The notes below the pieces were generated by a model, which saw nothing but the letters and a program-made list of their open reading frames with translations, had not been told where the DNA came from and made no database searches. The position numbers and the translations under genes were made by a program. DNA of 64,000 nucleotides from Billgrantia gudaonensis (GTDB taxonomy: Bacteria > Pseudomonadota > Gammaproteobacteria > Pseudomonadales > Halomonadaceae): the NCBI RefSeq assembly GCF_900100195.1, contig NZ_FNES01000012.1, forward strand, positions 62,001-126,000. Direction: 5' to 3'. This document shows, piece by piece, positions 10,401-18,353 of the stretch (positions within the stretch are counted from its first letter, which is position 1; each line of letters starts with the position of its first letter).

Positions 10401-10736
10401 CTGGTCGAGGATCGAGACATGGCCGACGAACGCCGCTCGGTGCACTCCCTTTCCGGCGGCGAGACCTTTCTGGTCTCGCTGGCCCTGGCGTTGGGGTTGG
10501 CCTCCATGGCCTCCGGCGAGCTGACGATCGAGTCGCTGTTCATCGACGAGGGTTTCGGCAGCCTCGACCCGCAGTCGCTGGCGCTGGCCATGGAAGCCTT
10601 GGACGGCCTGCAGGCATTGGGCCGCCGCGTGGGGGTCATCTCCCACGTGCAGGAGATGCACGAACGCATTCCGGTCCAGATCCAGGTGCAGCCAGAGGGC
10701 AACGGCACCAGCCGAGCCAGGCTGGTCAGCACATGA
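7431..10736 (+). CDS. sbcC: Exonuclease SbcC (Rad50-like ATPase subunit)
   Basis: 1101 residues. SMC-like ATPase partner of SbcD. Walker A GPTGAGKST is near residues 36-44. Two long coiled-coil arms rich in Gln, Arg, Glu and Ala flank the zinc hook CPVCGG (Cys near 545 and 548). The ABC signature LSGGETF is near 1006 and Walker B (LFIDEGFGSLD) near 1036. Overlaps sbcD by 4 bases. Confidence 0.96.
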   Translation: MKILALRLANLASLPGPLELDFTAPPLAEAGLFAITGPTGAGKSTLLDALCLALFGSTPRLRQAPGREAPLPDVAGETVNTADPRTLLRRGTAGGHAEVDFLCRDGRRYRARWAVRRARHKADGRLQAAEQSLTDLEDERLLTTQKREFDRLLPERLGLTFDQFTRAVLLAQSEFAAFLQADDNERSDLLERLTGTAEYSAISMAAYRRAREAKRTVHALEAKLADDLPAEPETRSELERNAEEAEVRLTDVRQEAKRLEAQQQWHATDDQLRLAYDEGYQRKLAAESEWQALAGARTDRQWRRLLAPQRHRLMRQAELPGEIATLEESHAATCQALEEAKSQQQTATERQDRAERALNEAIQARQRAEPALRQAREHAQALATLEHQLAESEKTRQEHERQAAQLAERRRRTEDEQQQLIRRRDRWQTAQRQLMGNHETLERARQAIQHDRERAAACGLALGQLASRWQETRRAEETHRQLNRRIEEDERRQARLRERGQAARQRLDSAQAHLDSVSALIERSRAVRSESVATLREGLREGDPCPVCGGLDHPWRHQPPATPEAAQLAAQQKAEDEQLTQAQQQRDQAQQERDELLGEYRALETALAQRRNDLKEVERRLADARQTLADHPQHDELAAIDAAERDVWLANRQQACEAAQRRNAETLQQLSQAEAELAPLEDELRQIELALTRLQAQQTALDDERAKLADRLPPLRQHHDATRTELEALLGDHPSPDAWQQRLDRHQEQARQARDEAQMHCTAAQQAHQRLAQQAQHEAERLARLRDEQRALERELTEWRQAHAELDDATLARLLAQPEDEAGRQEQQLDAAEAARQRTHASLAERRTALIAHRRDQRLADADTGDETLLQEEVEAEIQRRRTALDEARKALAPRLEEAQQVRDEAIHALRDDDRRRQRQQAAQAELKAARHEHRRWGRIDELIGSADGKTFRRIAQAYNLEQLLEHANLHLAGLSRRYRLIRGGSELGLLVEDRDMADERRSVHSLSGGETFLVSLALALGLASMASGELTIESLFIDEGFGSLDPQSLALAMEALDGLQALGRRVGVISHVQEMHERIPVQIQVQPEGNGTSRARLVST

Positions 10737-10827
10737 CCGTTCCGGAGGCACGTCGGACCCTATCGCGAGTCCAACATGGGCGACCGGGACCGAACCCGAC
10801 GACGACGCATTCAGGAGGCCCTTGACG

Positions 10828-11241
10828 ATGCACACCCCAGCCCTCGCCGTTACCCGTACCCCACTGGTGGCCGTCTACGGCACCCTCAAGCGCGGGCTGC
10901 GCAACCATCACTGGCTGGAAGGCGCCGACTATATCGGCAGCGATACCCTGACCGGCGCCACCCTCTACGACCTAGGGCCCTGCCCCGGCGCCAAGCTCGA
11001 ACCCTCGAACGGGATCGAGGTGGAGGTGTACCGGGTCGATGCCCGCCTGCTCGCCGGCCTCGACCGCCTCGAAGACTACCGAGTGCGCCGGCCTTCGACC
11101 GGGCTCTACGACCGCACCATCCACCGCACGTCCTACGGCGCCGCCTGGCTCTACCTCTACAACCCCGACGTCACCGGGTGTCCGGCGATTCGGGAGGGCG
11201 GATGGTGGCCGGGCCACGCTGACCCGCGAAGCCTGGGCTGA
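10828..11241 (+). CDS. Gamma-glutamylcyclotransferase-like protein (AIG2/GGCT fold)
   Basis: 137 residues. VAVYGTLKRGLRNHHWLEG is the GGCT/AIG2 substrate-loop signature (YGTLxxG). The expected acidic region follows (RVDARLLAGLDRLEDY). Members release 5-oxoproline from gamma-glutamyl amines or peptides; the exact substrate is not visible. AGGAGG lies 9 bases before ATG 10828. About 90 bases downstream of sbcC on the same strand. Confidence 0.85.
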   Translation: MHTPALAVTRTPLVAVYGTLKRGLRNHHWLEGADYIGSDTLTGATLYDLGPCPGAKLEPSNGIEVEVYRVDARLLAGLDRLEDYRVRRPSTGLYDRTIHRTSYGAAWLYLYNPDVTGCPAIREGGWWPGHADPRSLG

Positions 11242-11257
11242 AGCAGACTCGGCGACA

Positions 11258-11677
11258 TCAAGCGCCGTGGTAGCCATCTTCTTCCGGGTTCGCATGGTCC
11301 CCCTTGGGCAACTCGCCGACCCATTGCTTGGCGGCGGCATACTCGCGGTGGGGGAAGGTACGCACCTCCAACGCCCTGAAGAGCCGATCCTCCAGGTGGG
11401 CGACATGCTTGATCCACTCCTTGTCGGTGATCACGGCGGCGCGATGGTAGCGATCGAGGTCGCCGAGCTGAGTCAGGCCGTAGCCGAGATCCTTCAGCAG
11501 AGCGGTGAGGGTCATCCAGCGCAGGTCGTCGAGCTCGACCAGCAGGCTGACGCGAGGGTGGCTGCGCTTGGCAGCTTCGATGGCGTCGATGGCCTGCTGC
11601 AGCTCCCGGGCCGTGACGACCCCGCCGACCTTCATGGCCACCACGTGTTCCGCCGGGTGGGTAATGAACTCCAACAT
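11258..11677 (-). CDS. SpoIIAA-like (STAS-related) protein
   Basis: 139 residues. MLEFITHPAEHVVAMKVGG and the spacing of ELDDLRWMTLTALLKDL fit the SpoIIAA-like family (PF11964), small alpha/beta proteins related to anti-anti-sigma factors. Their function is poorly defined and no phosphorylatable Ser is obvious. ATG 11677 has GGGAG 8 bases upstream. Convergent with the cyclotransferase gene. Confidence 0.8.
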   Translation of the reverse strand: MLEFITHPAEHVVAMKVGGVVTARELQQAIDAIEAAKRSHPRVSLLVELDDLRWMTLTALLKDLGYGLTQLGDLDRYHRAAVITDKEWIKHVAHLEDRLFRALEVRTFPHREYAAAKQWVGELPKGDHANPEEDGYHGA

Positions 11678-12023
11678 AGTGGTCTCCCTGGAGTCATGAA
11701 CAATGGGCGCTCGTCCGTCAGGCGTCGACGCAATGCCTGCCCTGTCGCCACGGACACGCTTATTGGGTGTGGCGCACCAGGAAGAGTTCCAGCATCTCAC
11801 GCCTGGGCGTCGCGATACCGCTGTTCGTAGCGTAGTTCAGCCCGACCAGGTGGCCTCCCGAATGCCGCGCCCCGCGGCTGCACCGCCGAGCTCAGGGACA
11901 CACGAACGACATGGCGATGGCAGGAACGAGACGGCCAGCTGATATCGATCAAGTCCGAGTTCTCACCGTACGGCTAGGCTGACTATCAGGCCCTCCCTCA
12001 GCTTGCCTCGAGAACCCGCCGCC
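11678..12023. other. Intergenic stretch, no gene recognised
   Basis: 346 bases between the divergent SpoIIAA-like and flavodoxin-fold genes. The open frames inside have no family resemblance and no ribosome binding site. It should contain the promoters of both genes, but no convincing -35/-10 pair was found. Confidence 0.5.
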
Positions 12024-12611
12024 ATGAGCCAACGAATCCTGATCCTGCAAGGACACCCCGACAACGGTACCACCCACCTGTGCCATGCACTGGCCAACCG
12101 TTACCGCAACGGCGCCGAAGAAAGCGGCCATGACGTGCGCCAGATCGACCTGGCAACACTCGAGTTTCCGCTGCTGCGCAGCCCGCAGGAGTGGAAAGAA
12201 TCTCCACTACCCACATCGCTGGCGGCTGCACAGCAGGACATCGGCTGGTGCCGACACCTGGTGCTGTTCTTTCCGCTGTGGCTTGGCGACATGCCAGCCA
12301 TGGTCAAGGCCTTCCTGGAACAGGCGTTGCGCCCCGGCTTCGCCTTCGAGTACGTAGAGGGCAATCCGCTGGGCAGGAAAGGCCTGACCGGGCGTTCGGC
12401 GCGGGTGGTGGTGACCATGGGCATGCCGGCACCGATCTACCGCCACCTCTACCGGGCCCATAGCGTCAAATCGCTGGAGCGCAACATCCTCGGTTTCGTC
12501 GGTATGTCACCGGTTCGCGAAACGCTGATCGGCAGCGTCGAAACGATGAGCGATGCCACGCGCGACAAATGGTTTCGCAAGCTGCATGTCCTCGGCGCCG
12601 AGGCCCGATGA
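12024..12611 (+). CDS. NAD(P)H oxidoreductase, flavodoxin-like fold
   Basis: 195 residues. The N-terminal strand and phosphate loop (ILILQGHPDNGTTHLCHAL), the middle LVLFFPLWLGDMPAMVKAFLEQ and the later GRSARVVVTMGMP are the FMN-binding blocks of the NQO1/MdaB/KefF flavodoxin-fold quinone reductase family. Likely a soluble FMN enzyme reducing quinones with NAD(P)H. Monocistronic. Confidence 0.85.
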   Translation: MSQRILILQGHPDNGTTHLCHALANRYRNGAEESGHDVRQIDLATLEFPLLRSPQEWKESPLPTSLAAAQQDIGWCRHLVLFFPLWLGDMPAMVKAFLEQALRPGFAFEYVEGNPLGRKGLTGRSARVVVTMGMPAPIYRHLYRAHSVKSLERNILGFVGMSPVRETLIGSVETMSDATRDKWFRKLHVLGAEAR

Positions 12612-12713
12612 AGCCGCGAGCCTGGCTGCACGGACGAGGCAGACAGCGGGACGTAGCGGCACGGCGTATCAGGTTCCGGTTACAGCCCTCACGGTGAGCG
12701 GACATGGGCGAGC

Positions 12714-13073
12714 TCAAAGCCGAATCCGCTCCATGAACCCGCCCCAGAACAGCCTCTCGACGTCGAAGGGCAGCTTGGCGTGGTCCACCATGTCGGCAAG
12801 GCGCGGGTCGTTCATGACCTGCTCCAGAATGCGGTTGCGATCCTCGCGGGAAGCGTAGCGTACCCAGGCGAAGATCACCGTTTCGCCAGGCTCGAGCTCG
12901 ACGTTTTGCGAAAACGAAGCGCGCTCTCCGGGGCGCAGGTCGTCGCCAACGCACTCGACGTACTCCAAGGCGCCGTACTCCTTCCAGATCTCACCGGCTC
13001 GACGGGCCAGGCGCAGGTAATCGTCCAGGCGGCCGAGGGGTACCGGTATGACGAAGCCGTCGACGTAACTCAT
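12714..13073 (-). CDS. DUF1428 family protein (YbaA-like)
   Basis: 119 residues. MSYVDGFVIPVP at the start and FAWVRYASREDRN in the middle match DUF1428, the family of E. coli YbaA, with a ferredoxin-like dimeric alpha/beta-barrel fold. No function is established. GAGGAGG precedes ATG 13073. Divergent from argE. Confidence 0.88.
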   Translation of the reverse strand: MSYVDGFVIPVPLGRLDDYLRLARRAGEIWKEYGALEYVECVGDDLRPGERASFSQNVELEPGETVIFAWVRYASREDRNRILEQVMNDPRLADMVDHAKLPFDVERLFWGGFMERIRL

Positions 13074-13263
13074 GGCATCCTCCTCGGAGGGTTGCGGGCG
13101 GTGGGTGAACATCGCGAACGTCCAACTCCATTGGAGTGGCTTCGGTCGATTCACGTTCCCTTCCCCACCGCGGATCCACACCCGTCTCCCCTCGCCCCGG
13201 CATCGTGGTAGGCTCGGCATCATCGACCCTGACATCGTCGCGCATGCTGCACGAGGAGCGCCA

Positions 13264-14418
13264 ATGACTGCCACCGAGATCCTGGAACGCCTGGTGGGCT
13301 TTGCCACCGTGTCGCGTGATTCCAACCTTGCCCTAATCGAGTGGGTGGAAGCCTTTCTCGACGAACACGACGTCGAGCACTGGCGCATCGAAAGCGACGA
13401 TGTGAGCAAGGCCAACCTGCTGGCCCGCATCGGCCCAGCAACAGCAGGCGGCGTGGTGCTTTCCGGCCATACCGACGTGGTGCCGGTGGACGGCCAGCCC
13501 TGGTCCAGCGACCCCTTCACCCTGGTCGACAAGGGCGATGGCCGCCTCTACGGCCGCGGCACCTGCGACATGAAGGGTTTCCTCGCCTGCGCACTGGCTC
13601 AGGTGCCTAGCTGGACGGGTCGCCGACTGGAGAAGCCCATCTGGCTGGCGTTCTCCTACGACGAGGAGGTGGGTTGCATCGGTGCCCCACGCATGATCGA
13701 ACGGCTGCTGGCCGACCACCCACGCCCCGCCGCGGTGATCGTCGGCGAGCCGACGCTGATGCAGCCGGTGGTCGCCCACAAGGGCGCCACCAACCTACGC
13801 ACCACGGTGACCGGGCGGGCCAGCCATTCCAGCCAGGTCGATCAGGGCGTCTCGGCGATTCACGTCGCCGCACGGCTGGTGACCAAGATCGAGGACGTGA
13901 TGGCCGAGCTCAAGGCCGAGGGGCGAGTCGACGAGGCTTTCAACGTGGTCCACTCAAGCCTGCACGTGGGCAAGATCGCTGGTGGCACGGCGATCAACAT
14001 CATGGCTAGGGAGTGCACCTTCGAATGGGAGATTCGCCACCTGCCCCAGGATCGTTTCGAGGATCTGCTCGGTCGGGTCGATGCCTATGCCGCCGAACTG
14101 CAAGCCGAAATGCGCCGCCGGGCACCGGAAGCCGGCATCGCCACCGAGGCGCTCAACGTCACGGTGCCGGCGCTGGCCGACGACAACAACGCCGAGGTGC
14201 TCAGCCTGTGCCACGAGCTGCTGGGCGAGCGCCCGGCCGGCGCCGTGGCTTACGCCACCGAGGCCGGGCAGTTCCAGCGCGAGGGGCTGCCCACGGTGAT
14301 CTGCGGCCCAGGTAGCATCGGTCAGGCCCACCAGCCGGACGAGTACATCGAGCGCGAACAGCTCGAGGCCGGCGAACGCTTCATGGTGGCGCTGGGCGAG
14401 CGACTCGGCCACGCCTGA
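13264..14418 (+). CDS. argE: Acetylornithine deacetylase
   Basis: 384 residues, M20 metallopeptidase family. ArgE removes acetate from N-acetylornithine in arginine biosynthesis. Di-zinc ligand blocks: SGHTDVVPVDG, YGRGTCDMKGF, YDEEVGCIGAP (catalytic Glu) and GPGSIGQAHQPDEY (final His). The lid domain (KGATNLRTTVTGRASHSSQ) is intact. GAGGAG precedes ATG 13264. A strong hairpin follows the stop. Confidence 0.92.
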   Translation: MTATEILERLVGFATVSRDSNLALIEWVEAFLDEHDVEHWRIESDDVSKANLLARIGPATAGGVVLSGHTDVVPVDGQPWSSDPFTLVDKGDGRLYGRGTCDMKGFLACALAQVPSWTGRRLEKPIWLAFSYDEEVGCIGAPRMIERLLADHPRPAAVIVGEPTLMQPVVAHKGATNLRTTVTGRASHSSQVDQGVSAIHVAARLVTKIEDVMAELKAEGRVDEAFNVVHSSLHVGKIAGGTAINIMARECTFEWEIRHLPQDRFEDLLGRVDAYAAELQAEMRRRAPEAGIATEALNVTVPALADDNNAEVLSLCHELLGERPAGAVAYATEAGQFQREGLPTVICGPGSIGQAHQPDEYIEREQLEAGERFMVALGERLGHA

Positions 14419-14465
14419 CATCGCCACCAGGCGGCACTCCATTCTGGGCGGTACCCCCCAAAGCG

Positions 14466-14503
14466 ACAGCGCCCCCGCACCGTAGGCGGTGCGGGGGCGC
14501 TGT
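14466..14503. terminator. Bidirectional terminator hairpin
   Basis: Perfect 16-bp inverted repeat (ACAGCGCCCCCGCACC and its complement) with a 6-base loop, between convergent argE and the helicase gene. It can serve both strands, although no long T-tract follows. Confidence 0.7.
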
Positions 14504-14535
14504 GCGAAAGCGGCCGGGAGAGCCCCCGGCAGCGA

Positions 14536-16236
14536 TCAGGCGCGGTCGCGGCGGCGGATCGGCGCCTCGCCATCGATGCGTCGACGCGGAGCGCGCTCGG
14601 GCGAACCGTTGTCCTCGCGGATCTCCAGCGGGCGGCCGGCCACCCGGGCGCGAGCCATCTTGGCCAGAATGCTGGCCGGCAGCGAGCTGGGCAGCTCGAC
14701 CACGGAGAAGGCATTGCGGATGTCGATGCGGCCGATGCGATTGCCCTCGATACCGCCCTCGTTGGCCAGCGCCCCGACCAGTTGGCCCGGCTTGACGCCG
14801 TCCTTGTGGCCCACGGCAACGCGGTAACGCGTCATGCCTTCGCTGGGGCCGCGGTCGCGACGCGGCGGCTTGCCGTCGCGCGGGGCACGCTCGCTGCGCT
14901 CCTTGCGCGGCGCCTGCAGACGACCGATGGGTGCCTCGTCGGCACGCGCCAGACGGGCGAAGGCACAGGCCAGTTCGATGGGATCGTGGCCTTCTTCCAC
15001 CAGGCGCTCGACCAAGGCGCGCTGCTCTTCGGCACCGGCGGTCAGGGCGGCGATCACCTTCTGATGGAACGCCTCGTCGCGATGGGCGCGGACGGCAGCT
15101 TCATCGGGCACTTCCATCTCGGTCATCTTCTGACCGGTGGCCTGCTCGATCCAGCCCACCTTGCGACCTTCACGGAAGCCCACGAAGGTGATCGAGATAC
15201 CGGTACGCCCGGCGCGACCGGTGCGACCGATGCGGTGGGTATAGGCCTCGGAGTCCTGGGGCAGGTCGTAGTTGATGATGTGGGTCAGGCGCGGCACGTC
15301 GAGGCCGCGAGCGGCCACGTCGGTGGCGATCAGCACATCGACCTTGCCACGCTTGAGGCGCTGGATGGTGCGCTCGCGCAGGCTCTGATCCAAGTCGCCG
15401 GAGAGGCTGGCCACGTTGATGCCGCGGGCGGAGAGCTGCTCCATCAGGGTGGTGCAGGCCGCGCGGGTACGCACGAAGACGATGGCACCGTCCACCGGTT
15501 CCACCTCGAGAATGCGTGCCAGGGCCTCCAGCTTGGCACCGCCATCGACACGCACCAGGCGCTGCTCGATGTTCTCGCCCGTGGTGGTGCGCGACTCGAT
15601 GGCCACCTTCACCGGATCCACCAGGTAGCGATTGACGATGCGCTCGATCTCGGCCGGCAAAGTGGCGGAGAAGAATACCCGCTGGGCGTCCTTGGGAGTG
15701 TCGGCGACCACGCGCTTGACGTCGTCGATGAAGCCCATGCGCAGCATCTCGTCGGCTTCGTCCAGCACCAGGGAGCTCAGACCCTCGAGCTTGAGGCTGC
15801 CGCGATCCAGGTGATCGATGACTCGCCCGGGGGTACCTACCACCACCTGGGCGCCGCGCTTGAGGGCCTGCAGCTGGTCGCGATACTCCATGCCGCCGCA
15901 CAGGGTAGCCACTTCCAGACCCTTGAGGTTCTGGCCGTACTTGCTGAAGGAGACGGCCACCTGCTGGGCCAGCTCACGGGTCGGCGCCAGCACCAGCACC
16001 TGCGGCTCGCGACGGGTCAGCTCGAGACGCGAGAGCAGCGGCAGAGCGAAGGCTGCCGTCTTGCCGGTACCGGTCTGGGCCTGGCCCAGCATGTCGCGCC
16101 CTTCCAGCAGTGCCGGAATGGTTTCGGCCTGGATGGGGGAAGGGGTCTGGTAGCCCTGGGTCTCAACGGCGGCGAGAACGGCAGGCAGCAGAGCGAGGTC
16201 GCCGAAGCTCGGCGAGGCGACGGAAGTCGAGGTCAT
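14536..16236 (-). CDS. deaD: DEAD-box ATP-dependent RNA helicase (DeaD/CsdA-like)
   Basis: 566 residues. Helicase motifs in order: AQTGTGKT, PTREL, TPGRV, DEAD, SAT, ATDVAARGLD, HRIGRTGR. An Arg/Lys/Pro-rich linker (near 440-470) leads to a C-terminal DbpA-type RNA-binding domain (near 475-545) and a basic tail. This layout fits DeaD/CsdA, which unwinds structured mRNA and helps 50S ribosome assembly, especially in the cold. ATG 16236 is chosen over the adjacent TTG 16239 because AAGGTG precedes it. Confidence 0.9.
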   Translation of the reverse strand: MTSTSVASPSFGDLALLPAVLAAVETQGYQTPSPIQAETIPALLEGRDMLGQAQTGTGKTAAFALPLLSRLELTRREPQVLVLAPTRELAQQVAVSFSKYGQNLKGLEVATLCGGMEYRDQLQALKRGAQVVVGTPGRVIDHLDRGSLKLEGLSSLVLDEADEMLRMGFIDDVKRVVADTPKDAQRVFFSATLPAEIERIVNRYLVDPVKVAIESRTTTGENIEQRLVRVDGGAKLEALARILEVEPVDGAIVFVRTRAACTTLMEQLSARGINVASLSGDLDQSLRERTIQRLKRGKVDVLIATDVAARGLDVPRLTHIINYDLPQDSEAYTHRIGRTGRAGRTGISITFVGFREGRKVGWIEQATGQKMTEMEVPDEAAVRAHRDEAFHQKVIAALTAGAEEQRALVERLVEEGHDPIELACAFARLARADEAPIGRLQAPRKERSERAPRDGKPPRRDRGPSEGMTRYRVAVGHKDGVKPGQLVGALANEGGIEGNRIGRIDIRNAFSVVELPSSLPASILAKMARARVAGRPLEIREDNGSPERAPRRRIDGEAPIRRRDRA

Positions 16237-16239
16237 CAA

Positions 16240-16646
16240 TCACACCTTGGTAGGCCGGGGTTACCGGCGAAAGTTCGGTGGCGTCCCTGACGCGTGCAAT
16301 ACGTTCAGGCGCGCTGCAACCGCTACGGGCAGCGCGGGACATCGGAGTCGGGGACGCCGGTCGCACCTGGCATCGGGTCCACGCCATCGGCAAGGACCGC
16401 TGTGGCGACCGTCTGCGCCGATCTCGCCCGGTTGGCGGATCTCGGTGGCGCGCCATCTTCACAATTCGAACGCTGCGGCTCAGTTCATGCGTCACTGTTG
16501 CCTGGCGTTTCGGCGCCGATCCTGCTGGTGACAGCAGTGGCGTCGTCATGATGGTAGGGTCAGCACATGCGAGGAGCGCGCATGCTACCATTGCCCACCC
16601 CTCGTGACCAGCCCTTCGCTGCCCATCCTTTTCTTCAGGAGCGCTC
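16240..16646. other. Long intergenic region between helicase and yaiI genes
   Basis: About 407 bases. It must hold the helicase promoter and leader; long leaders are common for cold-shock helicases. Near the yaiI side is a nested inverted repeat (16551-16591): outer arms ATGGTAG/CTACCAT and inner arms CATGCG/CGCATG. No protein-coding gene is supported. Confidence 0.5.
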
Positions 16647-17096
16647 ATGCCGACACTCTGGGTCGATGCCGACGCCTGCCCAAGGGCGGCTCGCGACATC
16701 ATCGTGCGCGCCGCGGAACGTACCGCGACCCCGGCCTGCTTCGTGGCCAATCACCAGATCCCCTTGCCGCCATCGCGCTGGGTCAAGTCGCTGGCGGTGG
16801 CCAGCGGCTTCGACGCCGCCGACGACGAGATCGTCGAGCGCATTCAGAGCGGCGACTTGCTGATCACCTCGGACCTGCCGCTGGCCATGGCGGCCATCGA
16901 GCGTGAAGCGAAGGTGATGACCACCCGCGGCGAAATGCTCGACCAGAGCAACATCAAGGCCAGAGTGCAAATGCGGGACTTCATGGAGACTCTACGCGCC
17001 AGCGGCGAGCACACCGGCGGGCCCAAGGGCTATTCGGACGGCGACCGGCGCGAGTTCGCCAATGCGCTGGATCGCTGGCTGGCGAAACGCGCCTGA
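16647..17096 (+). CDS. yaiI: YaiI/UPF0178 family protein
   Basis: 149 residues. VDADACPRAARDIIVRAAER, the central LITSDLPLA and the C-terminal GGPKGYSDGDRREFANALDR are the conserved blocks of UPF0178 (DUF188). The clustered acidic residues resemble a PIN/NYN-like metal site, but no activity is established. CAGGAGC precedes ATG 16647. The stop lies just before the heptamer repeat. Confidence 0.92.
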   Translation: MPTLWVDADACPRAARDIIVRAAERTATPACFVANHQIPLPPSRWVKSLAVASGFDAADDEIVERIQSGDLLITSDLPLAMAAIEREAKVMTTRGEMLDQSNIKARVQMRDFMETLRASGEHTGGPKGYSDGDRREFANALDRWLAKRA

Positions 17097-17105
17097 AGCG
17101 GGCTC

Positions 17106-17193
17106 GGGCTGCGGGCTGCGGGCTGCGGGCTGCGGGCTGCGGGCTGCGGGCTGCGGGCTGCGGGCTGCGGGCTGCGGGCTGCGGGCTGCGGGC
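17106..17193 (+). repeat. GGGCTGC heptamer tandem array (12 perfect copies plus a partial)
   Basis: From 17106 the 7-base unit GGGCTGC repeats 12 times without error, then four more bases (GGGC) before the pattern breaks; a degenerate unit precedes it. It lies between the convergent yaiI and yqjG genes. The + strand carries GGG runs spaced by 4 bases, matching the G-quadruplex rule. Probably prone to slippage. Confidence 0.95.
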
Positions 17194-17210
17194 AATCGTC
17201 CAACTCGCCC

Positions 17211-17266
17211 CTCGAAACCCGCAACTCGAAACCCGTGGCTCGAAACCCGTGGATCGTGGCTCGTGG
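17211..17266 (+). repeat. Degenerate 14-bp tandem repeat next to the heptamer array
   Basis: Three copies of CTCGAAACCCG followed by CAA or TGG (17211-17252), then two shorter derivatives ending in TCGTGG. It runs up to the last codons of yqjG. Confidence 0.8.
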
Positions 17267-17268
17267 CT

Positions 17269-18273
17269 TCACGCTTTCTCGCGAATCCCCTTCCCCGGCA
17301 GCCGCTCGCGGTCATGCGGACGCTCGAGCTCGAGGCGCGGTCCCACTGGGACGATGCGCGTGGGGTTGATGGTGTCGTGGCTGTAATAGTAGTGACGCTT
17401 GATGTGGTCGAAGTTCACCGTCTCTTTCACGCCCGGCCATTGGTAGAGCTCGCGCAGGTAGTTGGAGAGGTTGGGGTAGTCCTCGAGGCGGCGGATGTTG
17501 CACTTGAAGTGGCCATGATAGACGGCATCGAAGCGCACCAGAGTGGTGAACAGACGGATGTCCGCTTCGGTGAGCCACTCGCCGGCCAGGTAGCGGCTTT
17601 CCGCCAGGCGCGCTTCCAGGCGGTCGAGCGCCTCGAACAGTGCCGTCACGTGCTTCTCGTAGACCGCTTGCCGCGTGGCGAAGCCTGACTTGTAGACTCC
17701 GTTGTTGACGTTGTCGTAGACGTCGGCATTGACCGCATCGATGGTCTCGCGCAAGTCCGACGGATATAAGTCGAGACGATTGCCGGTCAGCTCGTCGAAG
17801 GCGCCGTTGAAGATGCGCACGATATCCGCCGACTCGTTGTTGACGATGCGCCCCTCGTGCTTGTCCCACAGCACCGGCACGGTGACCCGACCGGTGTAGT
17901 GTGGGTCGGTGAGAGTGTAGAGCTCGCGGTGGTAGGCCACGCCGTTCACCGGGTCGCCGCTGGAGCCTTCCGCTTCGTGGTAGGTCCAGCCCTGATCGAG
18001 CATCAGCGGGCTGACATGGGAAACCCCGATCAGCGCGTCGAGCCCCTTGAGCCGGCGCATGATCAGCGTGCGGTGAGCCCAGGGGCAAGCCAGTGAGACA
18101 TAAAGGTGGTAGCGGCCGGTCTCGGCGGTCAGCCCGGGCTGGCCGTCGGGGCCGTCGTTTCCGTCAGGAGTGATCCAGTCGCGCAGTTGCGCGGATTCGC
18201 GCACGAACTCACCGCCGTGCTTGTCGGTGTCGTACCACTGGTCGTGCCAGACGCCGTCGATCAGCAGGCCCAT
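17269..18273 (-). CDS. yqjG: Glutathionyl-hydroquinone reductase (YqjG/Xi-class GST)
   Basis: 334 residues. These enzymes reduce glutathionyl-hydroquinones back to hydroquinones using a catalytic Cys. The Cys is in ACPWAHRT near residue 60, and NNESADIVR binds glutathione. The C-terminal helical domain (YLAGEWLTEADIRLFTTLVRFD) is intact. ATG 18273 is chosen over 18291 because GAGGT precedes it and family members begin MGxLIDGVWHD. The 3' end abuts the tandem repeats. Confidence 0.93.
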   Translation of the reverse strand: MGLLIDGVWHDQWYDTDKHGGEFVRESAQLRDWITPDGNDGPDGQPGLTAETGRYHLYVSLACPWAHRTLIMRRLKGLDALIGVSHVSPLMLDQGWTYHEAEGSSGDPVNGVAYHRELYTLTDPHYTGRVTVPVLWDKHEGRIVNNESADIVRIFNGAFDELTGNRLDLYPSDLRETIDAVNADVYDNVNNGVYKSGFATRQAVYEKHVTALFEALDRLEARLAESRYLAGEWLTEADIRLFTTLVRFDAVYHGHFKCNIRRLEDYPNLSNYLRELYQWPGVKETVNFDHIKRHYYYSHDTINPTRIVPVGPRLELERPHDRERLPGKGIREKA

Positions 18274-18353
18274 GGTCACCTCGTCGTTCATTGGGAATGT
18301 GCCTACAGGGTAAGGCGAAGGGCCCGCCGCTCAAGCGCGAGTTTTGCGTTCGT

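Noticed and set aside
14782-16290. 502-residue open frame antisense to the DEAD-box helicase
   Set aside because: No family resemblance; helicase motifs are intact on the other strand.
17106-17266. Possible CRISPR array
   Set aside because: Units are 7 or 14 bases in direct tandem with no spacers and no cas genes nearby.
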